From positions 17,967 through 81,966 of the forward strand of contig JADZCA010000062.1 of NCBI GenBank assembly GCA_020851795.1: a stretch of 64,000 nucleotides of DNA. Direction: 5' to 3'. Below are positions 36,706 to 45,364 of this stretch, one piece after another. A program made the position numbers and the translations under genes. Source of the stretch: Planctomycetota bacterium (GTDB lineage: Bacteria > Planctomycetota > PLA2 > JAEUHO01). Each line of letters opens with the position of its first letter. Position 1 is the stretch's first letter. The notes below the pieces were generated by a model. It did not search any database. It was not told the DNA's origin and saw only the letters and a program-made list of their open reading frames with translations.

Positions 36706-37905
36706 GCGGCGGGCGCGGCGGACGCCGGCGGCGGTGACCGCGAGCAGCGTCAGCGCCGCGGCGAGGGCCGCCTTCGCGGCGCCGAGCGCGCCCTCGCGCG
36801 GCACGAGGACGAGGTCGCCCGCGACCCCGACGGCGAGCGCGAGCAGCGGCGCGAGCCACGCGGCGCGCGGGGCCCCGCGGCCGAGCAGCTCCTGCAGGCC
36901 GACGTGCGCCACGCCGGTGACGAGCGCGGCGGGCACGAGCCAGCGCACGAGGTCGCCCGCGCCCGAGAAGCGCGCGCCGTGCAGGCCGGTGACGAACCCC
37001 TCCGGCCACGCGAGCAGCGCCGCCGCGGTCACGACGGTGCACGCGACGGGGACGGGCCCCACGACCCGCCCCGCGGGCCGCGCCCGCCCGCTCGCGTCGG
37101 CGGCCGCGACGCGCGGGAAGAAGAGCATCCCCGCCACCCACGGCACGAAGAGCAGCATGTCGCGCGCGAGCGAGGCCGCCGCGAAGCGACCGGTCTCCGC
37201 GGTCCCCGCGAGCGCGTCGAGCAGCAGCACGTCGGCGCGCAGCAGCGCGAACCCCACGGTCGCGTGCAGCCACGCCGAGCCCGCGTAGCGCGCGGCGCGC
37301 CCGACGAGTGCCCGGTCGAGCGCGGGCGCCGGCGGCGTGCGCGCGGCGCGCAGCCCGATCGCGAGCGCGACGACCTCGGCGGCGACGAGGCCCGCCACGA
37401 CCGTGGACGGCGTGCGCAGCGCGGGCACCGCGAGGACGGCGAGCGCGACCAGCAGCGTCGCGCGGCTCCCGACGGCCACGAGGTTCCACGCGACGGTGCG
37501 CCCCGCGCCGAGCAGCGCGCCGCCCACGCCCTGCGCGGCGACGGTGGCGGGGGCGGCGACGGCGAAGGCGGCGACCGCCGCCGTCGGGAGGGGGGCGAAC
37601 CACGCGGGCGAGGCGAGGCCCGCGGCGACCACGAGGACGCCCGCGGCCGCGCCGGTGACGAGCGCGAGCGCGAGCGTGGTGCGCACGACCGGGACGAGCG
37701 ACGCCGGTTCGCGGGCGACGAGCCAGGTGGCGGCGGCGGGCGCGCCGGCGCCGGCGACGGCGTGGAGCGCGAGGCGCAGGACGAGCAGCGTCTCGATCGC
37801 GCCGCGGGCCTCGGGCCCGAGCACGCGCCCGACGACGGCCGAGGTCGCGATGACCGCGAGGGCCCCGAACATCCGCGCGCAGAACGTCGTCGTGAAGGCG
37901 CCCAC
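36688..37905 (-). CDS. polysaccharide flippase-like membrane protein (MOP superfamily)
   Basis: 405 residues with about twelve hydrophobic segments, few charged residues between them, and the N-terminal pattern TTFCARMFGALAVIATSAVVGRVLGPEARGAI typical of Wzx/MATE-like lipid-linked-oligosaccharide flippases. Later segments (GELLG-like GLQELLGRG, WLHATVGFALLRADVLLLDAL) fit. Shorter than the usual 420-500 residues, and its last codons (DVGVR) come from the repeat. GTG at 37905 is supported by TAGGGT nine bases upstream. The cargo is unknown; no glycosyltransferase gene is adjacent. Confidence 0.8.
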   Translation of the reverse strand: MGAFTTTFCARMFGALAVIATSAVVGRVLGPEARGAIETLLVLRLALHAVAGAGAPAAATWLVAREPASLVPVVRTTLALALVTGAAAGVLVVAAGLASPAWFAPLPTAAVAAFAVAAPATVAAQGVGGALLGAGRTVAWNLVAVGSRATLLVALAVLAVPALRTPSTVVAGLVAAEVVALAIGLRAARTPPAPALDRALVGRAARYAGSAWLHATVGFALLRADVLLLDALAGTAETGRFAAASLARDMLLFVPWVAGMLFFPRVAAADASGRARPAGRVVGPVPVACTVVTAAALLAWPEGFVTGLHGARFSGAGDLVRWLVPAALVTGVAHVGLQELLGRGAPRAAWLAPLLALAVGVAGDLVLVPREGALGAAKAALAAALTLLAVTAAGVRRARRDVGVR

Positions 37906-37914
37906 CGGCGGCCC

Positions 37915-37920
37915 ACCCTA
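37915..37920 (-). promoter_or_regulatory. -10 box TAGGGT for the flippase gene
   Basis: Ends nine bases before the GTG start at 37905 on the minus strand. Confidence 0.5.
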
Positions 37921-37951
37921 TCCGAGCGCCGTCCCCCCGCGCCCTCCGCGC

Positions 37952-39085
37952 CTACGACCCGGTGCCGGGGAGCGGCTTGCCGCGGATCGAGGACATCGAG
38001 ACCGAGACCGTCTCGTCGGAGACGTGGTACCCGTCGCGGCCGTTCTGCTTGACGCGGTACAGCGCGCGGTCCGCGCGCTCCATCAGCTCGCCGATCACCG
38101 CGGTCGCGGTCTCGCCGTGCGTGCCCGGCGGCAGCACCGCCACGCCGATCGAGACGGTGACCGAGAGGCCCGGGCGGATGCGGTGCCACGGGCGCGTGCG
38201 GAAGGCGCGGCACACGCGGTCGGCGACGTCGCGGCCGTGGTAGGGCTCGGCCGCCACCGCGGCGATCGCGAACTCCTCGCCGCCGATGCGGGCGACGTGG
38301 TCGAGCGTGCCGACGTTCTCGCGCAGGAGGTCGGCGGTCTCGACCAGCACCTGGTCGCCCACCGCGTGGCCGTACACGTCGTTGAGCTTCTTGAAGTGGT
38401 CGAGGTCGAGGACCAGCATCGTCAGCGGCCACGAGAAGCGCTCGGCGCGCGCGAGCTCGCCCTCGAGCTTCTGGAGGAACGCGCGGCGGTTCTCGAGCGA
38501 CGTCAGCGGGTCGCGCAGCGACTGCACCGCGAGCGTGTGGACCGTCTGGCGCTGCGACTTCGCCACCCGCGCCGAGATCGTCGTGGCGAGGAACGCGAAG
38601 ATGACGTGCGCGGAGAGCGCCGCCACGTGGTCGGCCTCGTCGGGGCCCCCGACGTGCGGGTCGGTCAGGCGCACCGCGAGCGCGTAGCCGGCGAGCACGA
38701 GCGCGGCCGTGTAGCCCGCGCGCACCGGCGGGAGCGTGAGGCCGCCGAACACGCAGGTCCCGGCCACGAGGAAGAAGTAGGGGCTCGACACGCCGCCGGT
38801 CCGCACGCACAGCGCCGCCTCGAGGAGGCCCGTGAGCCCGAGCAGGAAGCCCTTGGGCATCGAGGCGCGCGACCCGCGCGTGCGCTCGAGCTCGACGCCG
38901 AGCGCGGAGGCGAACGCGAGGCTCACGACGGTGCCCTCGCGGAGCGGGTCCACCGCGCCGAAGCCGAGGAACGCCATCGCCCCGTGGATCAGCAGCACCG
39001 CCGCCGCCATGAGGAACGTCAGGCGGTAGTGCACCGACCGCAGCGAGCGGCCGGCGTCGGTCTCTTTCGGGGTGGGGGGCGTCAT
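37952..39085 (-). CDS. membrane diguanylate cyclase (GGDEF)
   Basis: 377 residues. Five or six hydrophobic segments (about 25-175) form a membrane sensor, followed by a GGDEF domain (about 205-355) with DPLTSLENRRAF, DLDHFKKLNDVYGHAVGD, the active-site GGEEF and ADRALYRVKQNGRDG. All substrate-binding residues look intact, so it should make c-di-GMP. The inhibitory RxxD site upstream of GGEEF is GTLD, missing the Arg, so product inhibition is probably weak. The start at MTPPTPKETD is the first in-frame ATG. Confidence 0.93.
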   Translation of the reverse strand: MTPPTPKETDAGRSLRSVHYRLTFLMAAAVLLIHGAMAFLGFGAVDPLREGTVVSLAFASALGVELERTRGSRASMPKGFLLGLTGLLEAALCVRTGGVSSPYFFLVAGTCVFGGLTLPPVRAGYTAALVLAGYALAVRLTDPHVGGPDEADHVAALSAHVIFAFLATTISARVAKSQRQTVHTLAVQSLRDPLTSLENRRAFLQKLEGELARAERFSWPLTMLVLDLDHFKKLNDVYGHAVGDQVLVETADLLRENVGTLDHVARIGGEEFAIAAVAAEPYHGRDVADRVCRAFRTRPWHRIRPGLSVTVSIGVAVLPPGTHGETATAVIGELMERADRALYRVKQNGRDGYHVSDETVSVSMSSIRGKPLPGTGS

Positions 39086-39216
39086 GGCGGGTCGAGGCAG
39101 TCCCCCGGCGGGGGCGGGGGAGGCTCCCCTCTATCGACCGCCGCGTCCCCCGGATTCAGCGGGAAACCCCCGCGTCTTCACGCGGCCTGAACGGGGTCCT
39201 GTGACATGCGAACAAA

Positions 39217-39588
39217 TCACGAACATACGGAGCCCGCGAGCCACCGGGCGTAGGCGGCCAGCGCTTCGGTGGGGCGGAGCACGAGCCCCTCGGGCACCTC
39301 GTAGGGGTGCGTGGCCGTCAGCGCAGCGAGGCAGCGCGGCAGCGCGGTCGTGGTCGTCTTGACGATCAGCAGCGCCTCGCGCGCCTCTTCGACGGCGCCC
39401 TTCCACCGGTAGACGCTGCGGACGCCCGCCACGACCGAGACGCACGCCGCCACGCCCTCGCGGACCAGGCGGCGCGCCAGTCGCGGGGCGAGCGCGGGGG
39501 GGGCGCTCGAGAGCACGAGGCGGACGCGGGGCGCGCGCGTGCGGGCGCTGCGGGCGGGGGCGGTGCGACGGCGGGTGGGCTCGGCCAT
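39217..39588 (-). CDS. cutA: divalent-cation tolerance protein CutA
   Basis: 123 residues. The N-terminal 20 residues are an Arg/Pro-rich extension. The CutA core shows VRLVLSSAPP, ARRLVREGVAACVSVVAGVRSVYRWKG, EALLIVKTTTTALPR and THPYEVPEGLVL. CutA forms trimers; copper tolerance is its classical label but its true role is unclear. Cys44-type residues (AACVSV) are retained. It lies alone between the GGDEF gene and asnB, divergent from asnB. Confidence 0.92.
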   Translation of the reverse strand: MAEPTRRRTAPARSARTRAPRVRLVLSSAPPALAPRLARRLVREGVAACVSVVAGVRSVYRWKGAVEEAREALLIVKTTTTALPRCLAALTATHPYEVPEGLVLRPTEALAAYARWLAGSVCS

Positions 39589-39672
39589 GGCAGGAAGGTC
39601 CCGGGCTCGGACGGTCGATGATGATAGGTCGCGTGCGCGCGCGGTCGCGCGGGCACCGGAGGTGACCGACCG

Positions 39673-41502
39673 ATGTGCGGGATCGCGGGCGTCGTCGGCG
39701 CGGCGGCGACGGACGTCCCCGACCCCCTCGGTCCGGCGCTGGCGGCGCTGTCGCCGCGCGGGCCCGACGGCGGCGGGCGGGTGGCGGCGCGCCTCGGCAC
39801 CCACCCGGTCGCGCTGGGCGCCCGTCGGCTCGCCCTCGTCGACGTGGCCGGCGGCCGTCAGCCCATCGAGCGGCCCTCCGGCGCCGTGCTCGTGTGGAAC
39901 GGCGAGGTCTACAACCACGACGCGCTGCGCCGCGAGCTCGAGGCGCGCGGCGTCGCGTTCCGCACCCGCGCCGACGGCGAGGTGCTCGCCGCGCTGCTCG
40001 AGCACGAGGGGCTCGACGGACTGCGCCGCGTCGAGGGGTCGTACGCCTTCGCCTTCCTGCCCGGGCCCGCGGGCCCGCTGTGGCTCGCGCGCGACCCGGC
40101 GGGGGTGCGGCCGCTCGCGTGGGCGGCCACGCCGCGCGGGCTCGTCTTCGCCTCGACGCTCGACGGCGTCCTCGCGACGGGGCTCGTGGACCCCCGCCCC
40201 GACCCCGCCGCGATCGCGGACGTGCTGCGCGACGGCGTCGTCGGCGGGACGCGGTCGGCGGTGCTCGGCGTCCGCCGGCTCGGGCCCGGCGAGGTCGTGG
40301 CGGTCGGTGCCGACCTCTCGACGACGTCGCGGGCGGTGCCGCCCCCGCTCCCGCCCGACGTCCCGGCCGACGCCGACCCCGAGGCGGGCGTGCTCGACGC
40401 GCTGCGCGCCGCCGTCGAGGACCGGCTGCGCGCGGAGCGCCCGGTGGGCGTGTTCCTCTCCGGCGGGATCGACAGCGCGCTCGTCGCCTCGTTCGCGCGG
40501 GGCCGGGAGCACCTGCGCGCCTTCACGCTCACCTATCCGGCGCACGCCGACGTGGACGAGGGGCGTCGTGCGTCGCGCACCGCGGCGCGCCTCGGCCTCC
40601 CGCTCGTCGAGGTGCGCTGCCCGACGGACCCGACCGCGTGGGTGCTCGGCGTCGCGCGCGCGTTCGACGAGCCGTTCGCCGACGCGAGCGCGGTCCCGAC
40701 GTGGGGGCTCGCGCGCGCCGCGGGCTCGACGGTGCGCGTCGTCCTGACCGGGACCGGCGGCGACGAGGTGTTCGGCGGCTACCGCCGCTACTGGCTCCTC
40801 GGCGCGGGGCCGTGGCTGCGGCACGTGCCGTCGTGGCTGCGCGAGCCGCTCGCGACGTTGCTCGAGAGGACGACCCCGCCCGGCGCGCGGCTGCTGCGCG
40901 CGGCGGCCGACCCCGAGGGGCTCTACCGCGGCCTGATGCGGCTGCTCCCGGTCGGCGAGCGGCGCTCGATCGCCGGCACGCTGTGGCGCGACCTCCCCGA
41001 CCCGGCGCCCGTGGCCGGGCCGTCCGACCCGTGGAGCGCGATGCGCGACGACCGCGAGCGCTACCTCCCCGACGACCTGCTGGTGAAGGAGGACCGCGCG
41101 CTGATGGCGCACGGCATCGAGGGGCGCCACCCCTTCCTCGACCGGCGCGTGGCCGACGCCGCCCGCCGCCTCGAGACGCGCGGGGGCGTGGGGCGCGGGC
41201 GGCAGAAGGCGGTGCTGCGGGCCTACGTGCGCGAGGTGATCGACCCCGACCTCGCGCGCGTGGGCAAGCGGGGCTTCTCGTTCCCGTGCGACGCGCTCTA
41301 CCAGGGGCCGCTGTGCCCGTTGGCGGAGGACGTGCTCACCTCCCGGCGCGCGCGCGAGCGCGGCTTCGCCGACCCGGACGCGGTGCAGCGCATCCTCCAC
41401 GACCACGTGACGGGGACGCGCCTGCGCGGCGCCGTCGTGCACGCGCTCGTCATCCTCGAGCTCTGGGCCCGCCGCGTCCTCGACCGCGTCTCGTCCCTTT
41501 AG
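39673..41502 (+). CDS. asnB: asparagine synthase (glutamine-hydrolysing)
   Basis: 609 residues. Cys2 (MCGIAG) is the glutaminase nucleophile. The N-terminal Ntn domain has LSPRGPDGGG, ARRLALVDVAGGRQP and VWNGEVYNH. The synthetase domain has the pyrophosphate loop FLSGGIDSAL, GTGGDEVFGGYRRYW and GRHPFLDRR. Makes Asn from Asp, Gln and ATP. Homologues also act on peptides or sugars in surface biosynthesis, so the substrate is not certain. The ATG has GGAGGTGA seven bases upstream and a TAGGTC-like -10 around 39634. Its TAG stop lies inside the end of a 235-bp repeat. Confidence 0.93.
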   Translation: MCGIAGVVGAAATDVPDPLGPALAALSPRGPDGGGRVAARLGTHPVALGARRLALVDVAGGRQPIERPSGAVLVWNGEVYNHDALRRELEARGVAFRTRADGEVLAALLEHEGLDGLRRVEGSYAFAFLPGPAGPLWLARDPAGVRPLAWAATPRGLVFASTLDGVLATGLVDPRPDPAAIADVLRDGVVGGTRSAVLGVRRLGPGEVVAVGADLSTTSRAVPPPLPPDVPADADPEAGVLDALRAAVEDRLRAERPVGVFLSGGIDSALVASFARGREHLRAFTLTYPAHADVDEGRRASRTAARLGLPLVEVRCPTDPTAWVLGVARAFDEPFADASAVPTWGLARAAGSTVRVVLTGTGGDEVFGGYRRYWLLGAGPWLRHVPSWLREPLATLLERTTPPGARLLRAAADPEGLYRGLMRLLPVGERRSIAGTLWRDLPDPAPVAGPSDPWSAMRDDRERYLPDDLLVKEDRALMAHGIEGRHPFLDRRVADAARRLETRGGVGRGRQKAVLRAYVREVIDPDLARVGKRGFSFPCDALYQGPLCPLAEDVLTSRRARERGFADPDAVQRILHDHVTGTRLRGAVVHALVILELWARRVLDRVSSL

Positions 41503-41735
41503 CCCGCCGAATCCACGAGCCGGCGAGGTCGGGGCGGCGTCTAGCGCCCGGGCGTGACGTGGGGCCCGGTGGCGCTTCGATGCGCGTCGCCACGCGTCGG
41601 CCGCTCCTCGGCGTGGTTCCAGAACACGCGGTCGTCGCGGCCGACGCTCGCCCGGGCGCCATCCGCGCGCCCCGACCGGGGCCTGACGTGCGTTCGGGGC
41701 TCGACCGGCCTCGCCGTTCGTGAGTTCGGCGGGCT
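41501..41735 (+). repeat. 235-bp inverted-end element (AGCCCG family), copy after asnB
   Basis: Left end AGCCCGCCGAATCCACGA, right end the inverse of AGCCCGCCGAACTCACGA (16 of 18 match). The left end overlaps the asnB TAG stop. The interior is closely similar to the 61140-61374 copy, including CGCGTCGCCACGCGTCG and CGCGCCCCGACCGGGGCCTG. No convincing ORF. Confidence 0.8.
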
Positions 41736-41736
41736 G

Positions 41737-41791
41737 GGAGCCTGTCCCGGGAGCGGGCTCCCGGGAGGCCCGAGCCCCGCGGACAGGCTCC
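41737..41791 (-). terminator. terminator-like hairpin at the stop of the 588-residue protein
   Basis: Perfect 11-bp inverted repeat (GGAGCCTGTCC / GGACAGGCTCC) with a long GC loop containing a second hairpin. The stem begins within the TAG stop on the minus strand. Confidence 0.5.
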
Positions 41792-43557
41792 TATCGGACG
41801 AGGGTGGCGAACCAGGTGGCTTCGCCGGGTCGGACGTCGCCGAGCACCTCGTCCTGGTAGCCGTCGCGGTGGAGGTAGAGGTCGAGCGGCGCGGAGGGCA
41901 GCCCGTCCACCGCGAGGACCCCGTTGGCGTCCGTCGTCCACGGCGGGGCGTCGGGGTCGGTGGGCGCGGGGGCCGCGCCCGTCCCCCCGCCGCGCGGCGC
42001 GCTGCGCACGGTCACGCCGGCGATCGGCACGCCGTCGCGGTCGGAGACGACCACGCGCAGGCGCACGCCCGGCGCGAGCACCAGCCGCGTCTCGTGGTCG
42101 CCGGCGGCGAGCGTCGCGTCGGCCACGGCCCACACCCGGCCGGGCGCGCCCGCGTACACGTCCACGCGTCCGGTCGGCAGGTCGGCGAGCGTCGCGACGC
42201 CCTCGCGGTCGGTCCAGCCGACGCGGTGGACCGACGCGTCCCCCACGCGGGCCCGCACGACGACGCGGGCGCGCTCGACGGGGCGGCCCTGCTCGTCGCC
42301 GACGCGCACGACGAGCCGCGCGCCCGGGGCCAGCGTGACCGCCGTCGGGGCGGCGGTCGCATCGCCGACGGGCCAGGCGACCGCCGCGGGCGCGAACCCG
42401 GGCGCCTCGACCACGCCGCGCACCGCGCGGTCGGGGGGCAGCGCGAGCGTCGCCGCGCCGGTGGCGTCGGTGCGCGCGTCGGTCGCGACGGGCGTGCCCT
42501 CGGCCGGCTCGGCGCCGGCCCCCGCGGGCCACGTCGCCGCGACGTGCGCGCCGGCGACGGGTCGGCCCTCGCCGTCGCGCACCACGACCGACGTCGCGCG
42601 GCCGGTGCTGACCGTGAGCACGGGCGGGAGCCCCGCCAGCGGCACGCGCGCCGGCGGGCGGCCCGGCACGTCCACCTCGAGGGAACCCTCCGCGACGAGG
42701 TCGGGCGGCAACGACGTCTCGAGCGCGTCGAACCCGCCGTCGGCGCGCTCGAGCACGCGCGGCGGCCCGTCGCGGGGCACGAGGCGCAGCGACCGCGCGG
42801 TGAGCGGCCGGCCGGCCTCGTCCACGAACCGCGTCGCGACGCGCACGCGCCCGCGCAGCGACAGGACGAGCTCCTCGCCCGACGCCGCGCTCACCGTGCC
42901 GCACGCCTCGAGGTCGTCGCCCCGCTGGGCGCAGACGCGCGCGAACGGCACCGCCGGCACCCGCGCCCGGCCCGACGCGTCGGTGGTCGCCACGCTCTCG
43001 CCGCGCACGCCGGTCGCGTGGACCTCGACGCCGGCGAGCGGCCGGCCCGCGTCGTCGAGCACCCGCACGTCGGCGTGCGTGGCGTCGGCGGGCGCGACGC
43101 GCGCCGGCAGCGTGTGGCTCGGCCACCGCACCCGCAGCGTGCCCGTGACGTCGTGGGGGCGGACGTGGCGGACGCGGTCGCGCCCTGCCGCCACCTCGAG
43201 CGTCGCGTCGGTCGGCAGCGCCTCGACGTCTGCGCGCGCCTCGCCGTCGCGCACGGGCGCGAGCGCGGCCCCGCGGCCGCCGTCCACCCGCACCGCGCCG
43301 TCGCCCGTCGCGGGGGGCGCGACGACGACGACGTGCAGTCGGCGCTCGGCCTCGGGGGGCGGAGGCGTGGGCGCGTCCACCACGCGGGTCGGGTCGCGGC
43401 GCACGCCCGTCGCCTCCGACCGCGACCCGCTCGTCCCGCCGCCGCCGGGCCAAGCGCCCGGGAAGAACCGGTTGAGCGAGAGCAGCAGGGCGACCAGCAG
43501 GACGAGCGCGAGCAGCGCGAGCACGCGACCCGGCCGACGGCGACGCGAGGAGGCCAT
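41791..43557 (-). CDS. membrane-anchored carboxypeptidase-regulatory-like repeat protein
   Basis: 588 residues. A cytosolic basic N-terminus precedes one transmembrane helix (VLALLALVLLVALLLSLNRFF). The rest is several beta-sandwich repeats with motifs such as VRVLDDAGRPLAGVEVHA, VRVATRFVDEAGRPLTA, VVVRDGEGRPVAGAHV, VRVGDEQGRPVERARV and VVVSDRDGVPIAGVTV. It has the same general architecture as the 1,270-residue protein but fewer repeats; both are probably surface scaffolds. TAGGGT eight bases upstream of the ATG suggests a leaderless start. The stop abuts a hairpin. Confidence 0.8.
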   Translation of the reverse strand: MASSRRRRPGRVLALLALVLLVALLLSLNRFFPGAWPGGGGTSGSRSEATGVRRDPTRVVDAPTPPPPEAERRLHVVVVAPPATGDGAVRVDGGRGAALAPVRDGEARADVEALPTDATLEVAAGRDRVRHVRPHDVTGTLRVRWPSHTLPARVAPADATHADVRVLDDAGRPLAGVEVHATGVRGESVATTDASGRARVPAVPFARVCAQRGDDLEACGTVSAASGEELVLSLRGRVRVATRFVDEAGRPLTARSLRLVPRDGPPRVLERADGGFDALETSLPPDLVAEGSLEVDVPGRPPARVPLAGLPPVLTVSTGRATSVVVRDGEGRPVAGAHVAATWPAGAGAEPAEGTPVATDARTDATGAATLALPPDRAVRGVVEAPGFAPAAVAWPVGDATAAPTAVTLAPGARLVVRVGDEQGRPVERARVVVRARVGDASVHRVGWTDREGVATLADLPTGRVDVYAGAPGRVWAVADATLAAGDHETRLVLAPGVRLRVVVSDRDGVPIAGVTVRSAPRGGGTGAAPAPTDPDAPPWTTDANGVLAVDGLPSAPLDLYLHRDGYQDEVLGDVRPGEATWFATLVR

Positions 43558-43565
43558 GGGCCGTC

Positions 43566-43571
43566 ACCCTA
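43566..43571 (-). promoter_or_regulatory. -10 box TAGGGT for the 588-residue repeat protein gene
   Basis: Ends eight bases before the ATG at 43557 on the minus strand. Confidence 0.5.
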
Positions 43572-43709
43572 CCCGCCGGGGAGCCTCGGACCCGCCCGCC
43601 CGCGACGGGGCGGCGGGCGGGCCCGCGGGCGCCCGCGCGACGGGGCGGGTCGGCGTCGAACGCCGGTCCGGCCGCCGTCGGCGCACGAAGACGCGGCCCG
43701 TGCTCGCGG

Positions 43710-45038
43710 TCAGCGCGCCCGGAACAGCGCCGCCCAGCGGCTGCCGCGGAAGTCGGCGTACGACTGGCGGCGCAGCGTCTCCGCGGTGGGCGAGCCCTTG
43801 GCGGCCTCGGCGTCCATCGTGGCGAGCGCACGCACGGCGCGCAGGCCGCGCTCGGCGTCGATGCCGGCCGGCAGCGAGGTGCCCTCGGTCTCGCGGCGGA
43901 CGCGCTCGAGCAGCCGGAGCGCCTCCTCGAGCCGGCGCTCCGTCGCCGCGCGCTCGGCGTCGGCCATCGTGCGGGAGACCCACGCGCGGGCGCGCTCGGC
44001 GAGCTGCGCCAACTCGACCGCGTCGGAGGGCGGGACGCCGGGGGCCTCGGCCGCGCGCAGCACGTCACCCCACGCCTCGCGGACCGAGGCGGAGCGCGCG
44101 CGCTCGAGCGCGGTGGCGGGGCGGCTCGGGATCGTCGGCGGGACGACGACGGGCGGCGGCATCGCGGTCACGGGCCCCGGGGGCGGCGGCAGCGTGCGGT
44201 TCGGGACCGGCGCGGGTGCGGGCGCGGGCGACGGCGGGTACGGGGCGACGAACGGCGCCGGACGAGGCGGCGTGGGCGTCGGTGCCGGCGGAGGCACCAC
44301 CGGCTCGGGACGGACGGGCGGCGCGGTGCGCGGCTCGACCGGCGCGACGTACGGCGTCGGCACCCCGCGCGGGGCCGGGGTCGCCCGCTCGGCGGGCGCC
44401 GGAGGCGGCGTCGGCGCGACGGGCTTCGGCGCGAGCGGCATCGGCGCGGGCACCGTCGGGCGCGGCGTGACGTTGGGGGTCGGCCGGGGCGCGGGCGGCG
44501 GGGCGACCGGCTTCGGCGGGTCGCACGGTGCGGGGGCCGGCGGGCGCGCCACGAGCCGCTCGACCGGGCGCGGGCGGCTGCGCTCGGCGGCGGCGACCTG
44601 GGCGAGCACCGCGTCGGGCGTCGTCGAGCCGTACCAGCCCGTCACCCAGCGGAGGTCGGCCGTGACGAAGCCCACCAGCGGGAGCATCGTCGCGTTGGGC
44701 AGGTTCTGGGCGAACAGCGCCTGGCAGGACGGGTCGCTCGCGTCGCAGTCGTCGGCGAACCCGATCGCGCAGGCCGACATCCGCGACCGGCAGGGCTCGG
44801 AGGGGAGGATCGACGAGACGAGCGTGCGGCAGGACCCGCACTTGTAGCGGCCCGACTCGATGAAGATCAGCTTGCCCGACGCGCGGGCGGCGGCGCGGGC
44901 CTCGTCGAGGCTGCGGTACCAGACCAGCGTCCCGCCGTCGTTGAAGTAGGGGTGGCTGCCGCCGCCGGCGTGGGCGTCGGCGGGTGCGAGGAGCCCCACG
45001 AGCGGGGCGACGACGAGGGCGGCGAGGACGCGGCGCAT
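43710..45038 (-). CDS. secreted thioredoxin-like protein with long Pro-rich linker (paralogue 1)
   Basis: 442 residues. A signal peptide (LAALVVAPLVGLLAPADAHA) precedes a thioredoxin-like domain (about 30-155) with FIESGRYKCGSCRTL carrying a CGSC pair and further Cys in MSACAIGFADDCDASDPSC. A cis-Pro-like segment LPLVGFVTADLRWVTGW follows. A Pro/Ala/Val-rich linker (about 165-330) leads to a helical C-terminal domain ending in the YADFRGSRWAALF motif that paralogue 2 shares. GGGAGGG lies eight bases before the ATG. First of three tandem paralogues on this strand (with 45365 and 46772). Probably a periplasmic disulfide or redox protein. Confidence 0.75.
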   Translation of the reverse strand: MRRVLAALVVAPLVGLLAPADAHAGGGSHPYFNDGGTLVWYRSLDEARAAARASGKLIFIESGRYKCGSCRTLVSSILPSEPCRSRMSACAIGFADDCDASDPSCQALFAQNLPNATMLPLVGFVTADLRWVTGWYGSTTPDAVLAQVAAAERSRPRPVERLVARPPAPAPCDPPKPVAPPPAPRPTPNVTPRPTVPAPMPLAPKPVAPTPPPAPAERATPAPRGVPTPYVAPVEPRTAPPVRPEPVVPPPAPTPTPPRPAPFVAPYPPSPAPAPAPVPNRTLPPPPGPVTAMPPPVVVPPTIPSRPATALERARSASVREAWGDVLRAAEAPGVPPSDAVELAQLAERARAWVSRTMADAERAATERRLEEALRLLERVRRETEGTSLPAGIDAERGLRAVRALATMDAEAAKGSPTAETLRRQSYADFRGSRWAALFRAR

Positions 45039-45364
45039 CGGATCGGCCCTCCCGGGCCACGGTCGGGCGCCCCGGGTGGGGGTCGCGCAGCACCGCGGTC
45101 GGAGGGGCGGACGTGCGGAGGATCGCACGACCGCCCGACATCGGACGACGCCGCGGGGCCCGGGCTCCCTCGGGAGGGGCGACCTCCCTCTCCGAGGGTC
45201 GGATCGGGGCCCGCGCGCCTTGAGACGACGAGCGACCGGAGCTCGCGGTCCGGCGCCGATGCGCGGGCCGCGCGTCGCACGCGGGGCCCCGGTGACCGGA
45301 AACGAAGCCGCCGACGAGCGCGGGGCTCTCGTCGGCGGCGGGTGCGCGGCCGCGGGCGGCGGCG
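45039..45364. other. 326-bp gap between thioredoxin-like paralogues 1 and 2
   Basis: Holds the Shine-Dalgarno of paralogue 1 at its left end and the terminator of paralogue 2 at its right end (45307-45339). The middle is GC-rich with short palindromes (for example around 45148-45165), and no gene is seen. Confidence 0.5.
45307..45339 (-). terminator. intrinsic terminator after thioredoxin-like paralogue 2
   Basis: Perfect 12-bp stem (GCCGCCGACGAG / CTCGTCGGCGGC) with a nine-base loop, followed on the minus strand by TTCGTTT. A good rho-independent shape. Confidence 0.7.
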